Assembly: GCF_048544455.1 (NCBI RefSeq)
Contig: NC_133538.1
Location: 43,312,969-43,376,968, forward strand
Reading direction: 5' to 3'
Length of the DNA stretch: 64,000 nt
Origin: Silene latifolia
Lineage: Eukaryota > Streptophyta > Magnoliopsida > Caryophyllales > Caryophyllaceae
The notes beneath the pieces were generated by a model, which worked only from the letters and a program-made list of their open reading frames with translations, had not been told where the DNA came from and made no database searches. Made by a program: the position numbers and the translations under genes. Below, in pieces: positions 1 to 11,856 of the stretch; within the stretch, counting starts at the first letter, position 1; each line of letters starts with the position of its first letter.

Positions 1-1605
<1,605 letters not shown>

Positions 1606-1699
1606 GAGTTTATGAATGTAACTTTGATTTTTTTTTTTGACGGAAATTTTGATTTTTTTGTGACAGATTTTATGGCGGTTTTGTATGCAAAAAATTGAA

Positions 1700-2935
1700 T
1701 TTACACAATTTTAATATTTTACGAGTGTAAATGTATTATTTTAAGAGTGTAATTTTGATTTTTTTATGACAAAAATTTTGAATTTATATAATTTTAACAT
1801 TTTACGAGTGTAACTTTGATGTTTTACGAGTCTAAATGTAATATTTTATGAGTGTAATTTTGATTTTTTTTATGACGGAAATTTTGAATTTATGTAATTT
1901 TAACATTTAACGAGTGTAACTTTGATGTTTTACGAATGTAAATGTAATATTTTAAGAATGTAATTTTAATTTTTTTTATGACGGAAAATTTGAATTTATA
2001 TAATCTTAACGTGTTACGAGTGTAAATTTGATGCTTTACGAGTGTAAATGTAGTATTTTAAGTGTAAATTTGAAGGTCTACGAGTGTAAATTTGAAGGTT
2101 TAAGAGTGTAAATGTAGTATTTTAAGTGTAAATTTAAAGGTCTATGAGTGTAAATTTGAAGGTTTACGAGTATAAATTTAATGCTTTACAAGTGTAACTT
2201 TGGTCCTTTAAGAGTGTAACTTTGGTTCTTTATGAGTGTAACTGTAGTCCGACCACTGACAAACACCACCACCGTCCTCCACCACCAACCCACCCTCATA
2301 AAAATGGTAGACCTATTAAAAAAATCTGAAAAATAAAGCAAAAAAACTAGATCTGAACCCAAAAAATAGAATACGAGTGTAACTCTGTGTAACTCTGATG
2401 AAATACGAGTGTAAATCTTAAAAAATATATAACAAGACGAATTTAAACAAGACGAGATTAAAAAAATATATAAAACAAAAAGAGAATTGAAAAAATATAA
2501 ACCTAGTGTAAATTTGAGGAAATACGACTGTAAGTTTGAGGAAATATAAGTGTAACTGTAAAGAAACATGAGTGTAACTGTAAAAGAACACAAAAAAAAC
2601 CAGATCTGAAACCATCACAGTGTAACTTTAATAAAAAAACTAAATCTGAAACAAAAAAATAGAATACGAGTGTAACTCTGAAGAAATACGAGTGTAACTC
2701 TCATTAAATTCGAGTGTAAATCTTAATAAATATATATAACAAGACAAATTTAAACAAGCCAAGATTAAAAAAAAATATAAAAGAAAAAGAGATTTTAAAA
2801 AATATAAAATTAGTTTAAATTTGAGGAAATACGAGTGTAAATTTGAGGAAATACAAGTGTAATTTTAAAGAAATACGAGTGTAAATTTAAAGAAATACGA
2901 GTGTAACTTTAAAAACCAGATCTGAAAAAACAATA
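1700..2935. repeat. Iteron array resembling ACGAGTGTAA(A/C)TTTGA
   Basis: More than twenty variants of a roughly 20-bp word centred on TACGAGTGTAA occur at irregular spacing. Some are separated by a longer recurrent segment containing GATTTTTTTTATGACGG. Similar words occur reversed at 356-880 and, as ACAAGTGAAACTTTAATG variants, at 5880-6550. The array carries no coding signal. Subterminal iterons in plant DNA transposons commonly bind transposase, so that is a possible role here. Confidence 0.8.
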
Positions 2936-3447
2936 TAATAACAAGACGAGATTTGAAATACGAAATTTGAAATCTATAACAAGACGATATCTAGGATAAA
3001 GAAAATCTGAAAAAAAAAAAAAAAAACGTGTATAAACAATTAGAAACTTTTCAAAAAAAAAAAAACAAAACACAAACCCTCGACAACAAGACGATATCTA
3101 CGATATCTATAACCGGCCACCCTCAACCCTCAGCACAACCAGCAACAACCATAAACCGACAACCCTCTCGACAACAACACAAAGGAAGGTGGCTTTTGTG
3201 GGTCGTCGTGGCGGCGTTAGGTGGCGGCGCGAGTTCTGGATATAAGGTTGTCGAGTGGTGTGTGGGCTGGTGGCAGTGGAATGTGGCGCTCGTGTATGGG
3301 CTGGTGGCGACGACTAGTGGAGAGGACGCGAGGTTTGGTGGTTGTTGGTGGTGGAGACGGGGTTCGCTTTTCAGATCTGACTTTTTTTGTTTTTGGCGAT
3401 GGCGGGATGGTGGTGGTTGGTGGCTGTGGATGTGGGGCCATGGCGGA

Positions 3448-4956
3448 TGATGCGTGCATTTTATATAGCCTTTTTAAGTCTTATTTGCACGCATTTCTAT
3501 GCAATTTCCGTAGTTTTAGGCTACGAAATGCCCCGAATAGTCTACTTTGGTTCGCTTGGCTTTAATTGCAGGAATGGACCTGAAAGAAGCAGAATTTAGC
3601 CTTTTACTGTCCTTTTAGCTTGCATTTAGGAAATGGGAGAATTGGAGCGAGAAAATACTGTCTTGGGATGCGTGAAGTCGTCTCAGAAGCTAGATCATAC
3701 GTCCTATGGCTGGTTCAGTGACAGTTGACTCGATCGAGAGGTTTTGCTGGCTAAGTTGATCGAGAGCTTTATGATGAGGAGAAGTCCTCGATCGAACCCC
3801 TGCTGTGTTTGATCGAGAGGGGCCTATTTGGTGTTCTTCTATCGAGTAGTCTTTGTACTCGATCGAGAGGTTTTGGCTGGAAGATGGTTGATCGAGGAGT
3901 TTCAAAGTGCTCGATTGACCAGTTTGTTATCTGACGCGGGATTTTTCTTGCGTGAACTTGTTTATTTAATATCTTAAGTTACGTATTAGGTGAATAAAAT
4001 ATCTTTCCTATAAATAGGAGAGAGTCAATTAGATTTAATCATCTTTTTATCATCTTAAATCATTCATTAGTTTCTGAACTTTCTTAATCATTCAGTTTTC
4101 TGTCTTTAATTTCGATACTCTTCTCAACGTTGCTTTGCTTTCATTTTCCGGATCTCGAATTGTGTAATCTCTTTACTTTCTTCTATTCAATTTAATTTCC
4201 TTTGCATTTCTTAATTTCTTGTTCTTTAATTGTTGTTAGTAATTAGTTTTATTGTTAAGTTTATGCAATTTCTTCTTATTCATCTTAATACCATATTTAT
4301 TATCGTTTTATCAATCGTTATTGTTTTATTTATTGTTATGAGTAGCTAAATTCCTTAATGCTAGGATTAGGGGAGCCATGATAGTAAAACAATGATGCTT
4401 TAATTTTTTTAGGAGGTTTTTGTTGTGAAAATTGTTTTATAGCAATATAACAGTAATTATTAAGTTGAGTGCACGTAACTGAATTAATTAACTTAGTTAA
4501 ATTCAGACCTAGATCGGAAGATTGGAATGAACAGACCTGTTATGAACAATAGAGTACCCTATTAGAGCGGAAGCTATTTAGGAAGAATCTCGGGCGGATA
4601 GCGGACCGGAAGGACCTTTCCACTACCCTTCTCACATCAGACCCACAGACCTTACCTTTAGCTGATTTGTGTAATATCATGGTGAACCGACATCCTGGCA
4701 TCTTTCTCCTTATTTGATCACATATTATATAATTCTTGCTATTTTTGATTGTTGTTTCTTTTGTTGTTTTAAATTCAGTTCTTTAGTTTAGTCAAAACAA
4801 ACAAATCAAAACCCCCCCCATTTTGTGACCGTAAGACAGACTAGATAACAAGTAGATAGTGACCGCCTCCCTGTGGAGTACGATACCCGACTTACCTCTG
4901 CTACATTAGTTAGAGCCGGTTGGTTTATTTTTGATAGGGTTGCGACAACCGTGTCA
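3448..4956 (+). mobile_element. Solo LTR of an Athila/Tat-like gypsy element, TSD GCGGA
   Basis: The segment begins TGATGCGTGCAT and ends CAACCGTGTCA. It is flanked on both sides by GCGGA (3443-3447 and 4957-4961), a perfect 5-bp target duplication. Near the 3' end it has CTCCCTGTGGAGTACGATAC, a phrase I associate with Athila/Tat LTR termini. The reverse complement of this LTR is recognisably related to the LTR at 58593-59968 at both ends, including CCCCGAATAGTCTACTTTGG versus the reversed CCCCGAATATTCTACTTTGG. Copies of CTCGATCGAGAGG occur at 3729-3918. The absence of internal retroelement sequence with an intact duplication indicates LTR-LTR recombination. Confidence 0.9.
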
Positions 4957-4961
4957 GCGGA

Positions 4962-5609
4962 TAGGAGGGAGAAGGGGATATGAGGTTGTTGTGTTGGGGT
5001 GGTGGCCGTGGTGGTCGTGATAAGGTGGATCTGGTTTGGTGGTTGGCCGTGGTAGTGGGGTCACGGATCTGGTATTGGTCGGTGGTGGAAGGCGAGAAAG
5101 AGAGGGGTGGGATGTTGAAGGTGGTGGTGGTGGTGTTTTGTGGTGGTAGTGAAGGTGTCGATGGTGGTGTCGTGGAGTGGTGTTGGTGATGTCGAGTGAA
5201 GGGAGGTGGCGGTGGGGTGTGGTGGGTTGTGACTGTGTAGGTGAGGTGGTCAGTGAAGGTGGTTATGGTGAGAGTGGTGGTTGTCGGTGATGGTGAGAGA
5301 GGGTGAGAATTTTTATTTTTTTTGGGTTTTGAATTATTGAGGTTTTTTAGAGAGCTGAGAGTAATGATATTTGTGAGATGAGAGGGAAGTGGATGGGGAA
5401 ATAATTGATATATAGTGAATTAGTTTTTAATTAGGTGGATTAGTGAGGTAGAGAGAGAGAGTGTGTGTGTTAAATTAGCATTAATCCCTTCTTTTAGCAT
5501 TAATCCCCTCTTTTTTTCTTTCAATCTTAGTCTTCTATCTCCTTCATCCAAGGGCCCTAAAGAGAACTTATGGACTCAAGGAATTTGGGTGGACTCATTG
5601 ATCTCATAG
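4962..5609. other. G/T-rich right half of the interrupted TIR element
   Basis: This is the continuation of the element after the solo LTR. GGTGGT-type low-complexity DNA runs to about 5300, followed by AT-rich DNA and the right terminal repeat. The reading frame at 4980-5189 encodes only G/V/W-rich compositional sequence and is not called as a gene. Confidence 0.6.
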
Positions 5610-5631
5610 TATATATATATATATATATATA
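5610..5631. repeat. (TA)11 tract between two TIR elements
   Basis: Twenty-two bases of TA dinucleotide lie exactly between the end of one element (CTCATAG) and the start of the next (GGCAAGTTC). Confidence 0.9.
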
Positions 5632-7409
5632 GGCAAGTTCAAATGAGTCCACCTAAAATGGTGAGTCCTTAAGTCCTAATCTAAGCCATTAATCTTCTTA
5701 AGATTAATGGTTGAGATTTAAAACTTTTTAAAAGAAACTTTAGTGTTTTATACTTGTAACTTTAATCTGTAAGTGTAACTTAAATTCTTAATAATTGTAA
5801 ATTTAATCTCTTATAATAATTTTGTAAAAAAAATTTAAATTTATGTTATACAATGTAATTTTAATTATAAATTTGATTTCTTGAGTGAAACTTTAATGTT
5901 TTACGAGTGAAATTTTAATGCTTAAAAGCGAAACTTTAGTTTTTTTACGTCATTTTTCAATGTAAAATTTGAATTTATGTAATAATGTAATTGTGACTAA
6001 AATTTTATATAATTTCACTGATTTTAAAATGAAATTTTAATATTTTACAAGTGAAACTTTAATGGTTAAAAGTAAAACTTTAGTTGTTTAGGTCATTTTT
6101 AATTATAAAAATTTGAATTTATATTTTAATGTATTTGTTATTAAAATTTACGTAATTTTACAGTTTTAAACTTTAATTTTTTACAAGTGAAACTTTAATG
6201 CATAAAACTGAACCTTTAATTTTTTCAAGTCATTTTCCAATATAAAAATTGGAATTTATGTAATAACATAATTCGAATAAATTATGTAATTTCAACATTT
6301 TTTAAGTAAAACTTTAATGTTTTACGAGTGAAATTTTAATGGTAACGAGTGACTTTACATTTCTTTTAGGCCATTTTCAATTTAAATATTGGAATTTCAC
6401 TAATTTAGTATAAATGGAATTTTAATGTCAAACGAGTGAAACTTTAATGGCATAAGTTTGTAACTTTATTGCTTAACGAGTCATTTTATATATAAAATTT
6501 TTATGGAACTTTAACGCTCTATAATTGAAACTTTAATGGTAAATGTTTGAAACGTTAATGTTTAACGAGTCATGTTTTCTAAGCTTAAAGGAACCACCAC
6601 CGCTTTCACCTCCTCCACCATCAACTACCACCTTCACTTCCAGGAACGCCACCACCGTGTCAATCACACAACATCCGAGCCACAACCACCACCACGACAT
6701 CGATCCCCCGTCCAAACAATTTCAATCGGGAAAAAACACAAAAAAAAAATGAAACAAAATCTGAAACTTTTTTTGTATACCACCACCCCCTTTATTCCCC
6801 CTCACGCCGCCCACCACCCGACCACACCACCACGTACACGCCACAAACCCTAGGGTTCCAGATCTGGAAAAAAAAATTACATCCGCGGCTGAGGATGGGC
6901 GACGGAGGCAACACACCACCACGACCACATAACCACAACATCTGAAAAAAATAAAAAATAAAATAAAATAAGAGAAAGGGGAAGCAGGGGCGCGGATATG
7001 AAGACAGAGGGAGGCGCGGGGTGGTGGTTGTGTCGGGAGAGAGGGAGGCAGCGGTGGCGGACGACAGGTGAGATTTTCGAAACAAAAAAAAAAGAAAAAA
7101 GAGTAGGAGATAGCGGCGGCAGCGTAGGTGGTGGTGGCGAGTTGTCGTGGTGGCGTCGTGGGCAGGTAGAGAGAAGTTGAGAGATTTGTGTTTGAGAGAG
7201 ATGAGAAGTTGAGAGAGAAGTTGAGAGAGAAGTTGAGAGAGAAGTTGAGAGATTTATGTGACGATGAAATGAAAAATTAGGGTTATGAGTCCTCTTTTAT
7301 ATCTCACCCTTTTATTTTGTTCTAATCTTAGCCTTTTATTTTTTAAGATCTAAGGAGTGAGATTTGGACTTACGGACTCACCTAAGAGAAGTGGACTCAT
7401 TTGATCCTA

Positions 7410-7411
<2 letters not shown>
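5632..7411. mobile_element. Complete 1.8-kb non-autonomous TIR element, GAGTCC family
   Basis: The left end reads GGCAAGTTCAAATGAGTCCA and continues to GGTGAGTCCTTAAGTCC. The right end, reverse-complemented, reads AGTAGGATCAAATGAGTCCA and continues to GGTGAGTCCGTAAGTCC. These are clear inverted terminal repeats of about 48 bp. Iterons of the form TTTACAAGTGAAACTTTAATG fill 5750-6560. The centre (6580-7180) is C/A-rich then G-rich low-complexity DNA with ACCACCACC and GGCGGTGG runs, and shows no transposase. A short GAGAAGTTGAGAGA tandem repeat lies at 7190-7255. The element sits between two TA tracts. Confidence 0.75.

Positions 7412-7495
<84 letters not shown>
7412..7495. repeat. (TA)42 tract between the GAGTCC element and the MULE
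   Basis: About 84 bases of uninterrupted TA repeat lie directly between two TIR element ends. Confidence 0.95.
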
Positions 7496-7497
<2 letters not shown>

Positions 7498-7599
7498 AAT
7501 ATGATCATGTGAGTATGACTTATATATTTGAGGATTGAGGATTAATACTATCATAGGTATTTAGGGCGGAAACAAATAAGGGCAAATTAGTAATTTTAT

Positions 7600-7700
7600 G
7601 CGCCACTATATAAACTTTTTTTCCCAGCCAAAACCGTTATTTCCTCATTATGCTGCTTCTCCCTCTAACGTCTCTCTACTGTAGATTGTTTTTCCATTGT
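7600..7700 (+). promoter_or_regulatory. Possible core promoter of the MULE transposase gene
   Basis: A good TATA box, TATATAAA, lies at 7607-7614, about 110 bases inside the left end. C/T-rich DNA follows (CTTCTCCCTCTAACGTCTCTC), which would suit a transcription start and 5' leader. The leader would then run, presumably spliced, to the coding part beginning near 9415. Supported by sequence appearance only. Confidence 0.4.
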
Positions 7701-7792
7701 TGAGGTCGGGAAACCTAGAATTTAGGCGTGATCTCAGTTTTTCCTTCTCATTCTTCTCAATTATCATACTATTCCAATTAATTCGTGTGCCC

Positions 7793-8330
7793 AGGTACGT
7801 TATTGTTGTTAACTTGATATTTTTATTTTTTTTTTATTTTTTTTTTATGACGAGGGGGTTGAGTCCCCCCGGGCCCATGCATTCCCGCACCACCACATGG
7901 ACCATGTAAGCCACCCCCTTCGGGGGCTGTAGTGGCCAAGTGATCATCGCCCCAGCTGGTAGTCGAACCTGGGACCTCTCAACTTGATCTTTTTAAGTTC
8001 TCTTTAATTTGTAATTTCAGCTTTAAATCACATATTTTTCGTTTTTCGTCCCTATGTTTCAAATTCGTTTTCATCTTACTCCGTTTCTTCTGCTTTCGTT
8101 TCTATACTTTCAATTTCATCTTGCTTTATTTGTTATTTTCAATTTAATTTTGTGTTTCCCTAAATTCGGTACGTTTTTGTTTGATTTCTAGGTTTTCTGT
8201 TGTAATCTCCGCGTATTCAATCATCATTCTGATGTCTGGTACGTTATTGTTCTTAATTTCAGCGTTAATTTCTCTTTATTTTGTACTTTCAGCTTTCAAT
8301 CACATGTTTTTTAAATTTTTGCTAAATATT
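7793..8330 (+). repeat. Partly duplicated leader region of the MULE transposase gene
   Basis: GTACGTTATTGTTGTTAACTT near 7796 and GTACGTTATTGTTCTTAATTT near 8239 are each followed by related T-rich DNA containing TTTCAGCTTTNAATCACAT. The segment looks like an old, imperfect duplication of an intron-like leader. A SINE is inserted in the first copy. Confidence 0.5.
7826..7980 (-). mobile_element. 5'-truncated SINE with 15-bp target duplication
   Basis: On the minus strand the element starts GAGGTCCCAGGTTCGACTAC. GGTTCGACTACC resembles a tRNA-type RNA polymerase III box B. The element ends in an A-rich tail, seen as a T run at 7826-7846. It is flanked by AACTTGATATTTTTA (7811-7825) and AACTTGATCTTTTTA (7981-7995), a 15-bp duplication with one mismatch. 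No box A precedes box B, so the copy is 5' truncated. It lies in the leader of the MULE transposase gene. Confidence 0.8.
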
Positions 8331-8685
8331 CTCAATTACTAGTCGTCTTTATTTATGTTCTTATAATTTTGGTACCTAAAACTATTTTATGTGCATTTAA
8401 ATTCTTATTTCATGTGATCCGTTTTAGTTTAACCTATATAAAGTTGTCATATTGATATTCTTACAAAATATGATTGTGTGATATGAAATGTCTAATTTAG
8501 TACATGCTGATGGGTGTGCTATGCATTTCGTCTCATTTTGTGCCTTACAGCAAGTGTGATATTGTTTTACACAATATTTGATATTGTTTTCCAGAATTCT
8601 TGATATTGTTTATGTGGATATGTAACATTGTTCATTCACCTGTGTGCTATTGTTTTTTCAACACCATATGTGATATTGTTTACAT

Positions 8686-9000
8686 TGTAACACCCCAACC
8701 CAAACCGGGTCGGGAGCGGTTACTTATGATAGCTCACCAGGTTGTGTACATGGCCCACAGATCAACATGGGTCCTTTATAGAGCATTTTGTCCTCACTCA
8801 TATGCATCCCGGGAACCTTCCCAGGAGGTCACCCATTCTAAGACTACTCCCAGCCAAGCACGTTTAACTTTGGAGTTCTTTCGCATGGATAACCATAAAA
8901 GAAAGTGCACTTTGTTGATATGAGTAGTACTTTCAATCCCTTTAAGCACTAGTCATTTAAGCCTATAACTGGACCTCTTTAATTAATATGGGGTGTTACA
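8686..9000 (-). mobile_element. Short LTR-like segment with inverted termini
   Basis: The segment starts TGTAACACCCC and ends GGGGTGTTACA, the classic termini of Tekay/Del-type gypsy LTRs. It is directly followed at 9001 by ATTACCCCCACTTGAAG, which read on the minus strand is a purine-rich tract (AAGTGGGGGTAAT) just before the LTR start. This suggests a 3' LTR on the minus strand, 315 bp long. It has interrupted the GTGATATTGTT-rich leader of the MULE. Confidence 0.6.
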
Positions 9001-9171
9001 ATTACCCCCACTTGAAGAACGCAACGTCCTCGTTGCGCCTGGGAGTATAACCGCTAACCCAGAATCCTCTCCGCTAGGTGTATGATCACAATGGAGCGTA
9101 TAACCACTGCCTCCAGGAGCGTATAACTGCCTCCGATCACCACATGGTCGCAAGGTTTCTCTAATACCAAT
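9001..9171 (-). other. Tiny internal remnant of an LTR element (PPT to PBS)
   Basis: Read on the minus strand, this stretch begins at 9171 with ATTGGTATTAGAG, close to the initiator-tRNA-Met primer site TGGTATCAGAG. It ends with the purine tract AAGTGGGGGTAAT. Only 171 bp separate the two, with no coding capacity. The partial repeat GGAGCGTATAAC occurs twice (9093 and 9117). It looks like the core of a very small non-autonomous LTR element or a heavily deleted one. Confidence 0.5.
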
Positions 9172-9293
9172 TGTAACGACCACGGTAAAATGAGAATATA
9201 AATTAAGTTCAAGGTGGCGGAAACACCCTGACACCGGGGTGTTTCCGCCACCTTGAACTTAATTTATATTCTCATTTTACCGTGGTCGTTACA
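9172..9293. repeat. Perfect palindrome: 56-bp arms, 10-bp spacer
   Basis: The left arm runs 9172-9227, starting TGTAACGACCACGG. The spacer CTGACACCGG is at 9228-9237. The right arm is 9238-9293 and is the exact reverse complement of the left. Each outer end is an LTR-like TGTAACGACC. The structure begins where a 5' LTR would be expected next to the primer-site-like ATTGGTATTAGAG. Confidence 0.95.
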
Positions 9294-9414
9294 TACGGAA
9301 TATTTGATATTGTGTTCCTGGATTTGTGATATTGTTCAGACACCTGTGTGATATTGATTTCCTTCATATCTGTTAGACTTTTTCTTATTTGTTTACATTG
9401 TACTTTTCTTGCCA

Positions 9415-11818
9415 GATCCTACAAGTACTGTAACTTCTTCTTCCTGTAATGATATTCATGTGTCTGCAATTATCTCTAAGGATAGTAACGATATTCTTGA
9501 GTCTTCAATTACTTCTACTGTACACATTGAACCACCTGATGCATCTAACTCTACTCCACATGTTGAACAACATTCTGTTCCTTCTCGTGTGCATCAACTA
9601 CTTTTAGACTCCACACCTGGTGGTAGTGAATTGTGGACATGGAAATTTGCAGTTGAGTTTAAACCTCATATTGGACAGTTTTTTGGGACGTTAGAAAGTT
9701 ATTAGTTTTTATGGTGTGTATGCAGAAGCATGTGGTTTTGAACCTAGGAAGTCTTCCTAAAAAAGGTCTGTTTCTGGTGATGTGCAGTATAAATTTGTTG
9801 TTTGTAACCGTGAAGGTTTTAGAGATCGTAAGAGGAAGGCTATTGTTTTAGATAGTGGAGAGGAGCAGGAAACTCTCAAGCCATTTGATATTAGGAACAC
9901 TAAACTAACTAGGATTGGTTGTACTGCTATGATTGAGTTTCGCTATAATAGGGATGGGTATGTTGTTTTCCAGTTTCGTGAGAGGCATAATCACCATCTT
10001 TGTTCACTTAGAAATCAACAATTTCAAAAAAAACACAGGCACCTCCATCTTTACCATAAAAAGACAATTATTGATCATTCAAGGGTAAATCAAGGCCCAA
10101 CAACGGCATTTAGAAATGTCAAGGAATATGTAGATGGCTATGAGAATGTTGGAGCTCAACTGGTTGATTTTAAGAATTTTGGAAGGGATATCAAATGTTT
10201 CATAGGAGACCGTGATGCTCAACTATTTGTTAACCATTTCGAGGATAAACGTGATACCAGTGAAGGTTTTTACTTTGCATATGAGGTGGATTCTGGGAAA
10301 TGTTTGGTTCGTGCATTTTGGTGTGATGCAGAGTCTCGTAGAAACTATGCTTTGTTTGGTGATTACATCACTTATGATCCAACTTACAGTACGAATAAGT
10401 ATTGTATGGTTTACTCTTTTTACTGGGGTAGACCACCACAAAAGGTCAGTTACTTTTGCTGCTGCCTTGCTATTTCACGAGGATGAAGATTCGTTCAAGT
10501 GGGTCTTTGAAATCTTCCTCGATGCTATGGGTCAGAGAGAACCACACTTTATAATAAATGATCAATGTGCTAGAATAAAGAAGGGTTTGTGTGCTGTCTT
10601 CAAACATGCTAGGCGCAGATATTACATGTGGCATATCATGCAAAAGCTTACTGATAAGGTTGGGCCTGCAATATCGAAAGAGACTGATTTTGTCAGCCGT
10701 TTGAAAGCTATTATTTGGGATGCTGAGTTAGAACCTCTGGAATTTGAAGAAAAGTGGTCTCAGTTGGTTAATGAGTATAATCTTGAAGGTAATTCCTGGT
10801 TGTCAACCATGTTTAGAAAAAGGAGAAAATGGATCCCAACTTTTTTTTCGTGATGTTCCTATGGGTTGTCTATTAAGAACAACTCAACGTTCTAAGAGTC
10901 AGAATAATTTTTTCAAGCGTTTTGAAAATGCACATGGTACACTTGTTAAATTCTTGATGCGGTTTCAAAGCGCCATTGATGTACAACGCCATACTCAAAA
11001 GCAACTTGATAGAGACGATGATTGTACTCTTCCACAATTATCAACTTCTCTTAAGTTGGAAGCTCATGCTTCCAAGGTTTATACACATTCTGCTTTCGCA
11101 GATTTTCAATTAGAAGCTTCTGCTTCTATTTGTTCCCTTAGTGTTGGTGGCTTCACACAACCTGCCAACGGTATAGAGGTGATTGGTATAGCTGATGCTA
11201 GAATGCAGAAGACTTATCAAGTCGTCTAAATTCTACTACCAATGATGTTGAATGTTCTTGCAAGTTGTTCAACATGAAGGGTATTATTTGTAGACACATT
11301 ATCTGGGTTTACTCTGGGAAACAAGTACACACTTTGCCTGATAAGTACATTCTTATGCGGTGAACCAAGAATGCACACAAGATCCCTCTTTATGGTCTAC
11401 ATGGTGAGTTAATGGATGATTTTGATGCCACTGATTTAAGAAATATGGATATGTGCAAGTTATGGTCAGAGGTCTACGCGACCATCAGTGTGCTCAAGAA
11501 TGTGCCAACCAATGAGATCACTGATCTTGTTTACACAATGAAGCAATTTAGGGTGAAACTCAATCCGCAATCAGAGTCAATGACCAACGAGCAGGAGTTA
11601 GAGATGCTTTTAGGATGCAGTTCCTTAACTGAGGTGAGGATTCTACCACCTCGTCAGGCAAAGAATAAGGGTAGTGGGAAGAGAATGATCTCCGAAAAGC
11701 AACAATATATAGCTAAAGCGGAGAAGCCTAAAAGTCTTTGCCGTAATTTCAAACAAATGGCTCACCATGATAAGCATAACTGTCCTAATGCTTTTGTACC
11801 CGATGTCGACAATAAGGT
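9415..11818 (+). pseudogene. FAR1-related MULE transposase, broken by frameshifts and stops
   Basis: The translation follows the FAR1/MULE layout. An N-terminal FAR1 DNA-binding-type region holds FVVCNREGF and RIGCTAMIEF. The MULE transposase core holds ITYDPTYSTNKY, GVDHHK..VTFAAALL, FIINDQCARIKKGL and YYMWHI. A third conserved block is FEEKWSQLVNEYNLEGNSWL. A SWIM-type zinc motif reads C-S-C-x8-C-R-H (ECSCKLFNMKGIICRHIIW). The reading frame is broken near 9703, near 10414 and near 10845 (the last two at T runs), near 11215-11226, and by stops such as TGA at 11361 where R-W-T-K-N is expected. The first exon probably begins after the acceptor TTGCCAG at about 9414. It would act in the nucleus, cutting element termini, but this copy looks dead. 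Confidence 0.85.
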
Positions 11819-11856
11819 ATGCTCACCATGACAAGTCTGTGTATGAAACTTTTATA

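Noticed and set aside
3028..3565. Open frames of 70-140 codons on both strands
   Set aside because: Low-complexity GGTGG/CCACC DNA. The frames cross the border of the solo LTR at 3448 without any conserved domain.
8600..8923. Open frame of 107 codons
   Set aside because: It crosses from the MULE leader into an LTR-like insertion, so it cannot be an ancestral gene.
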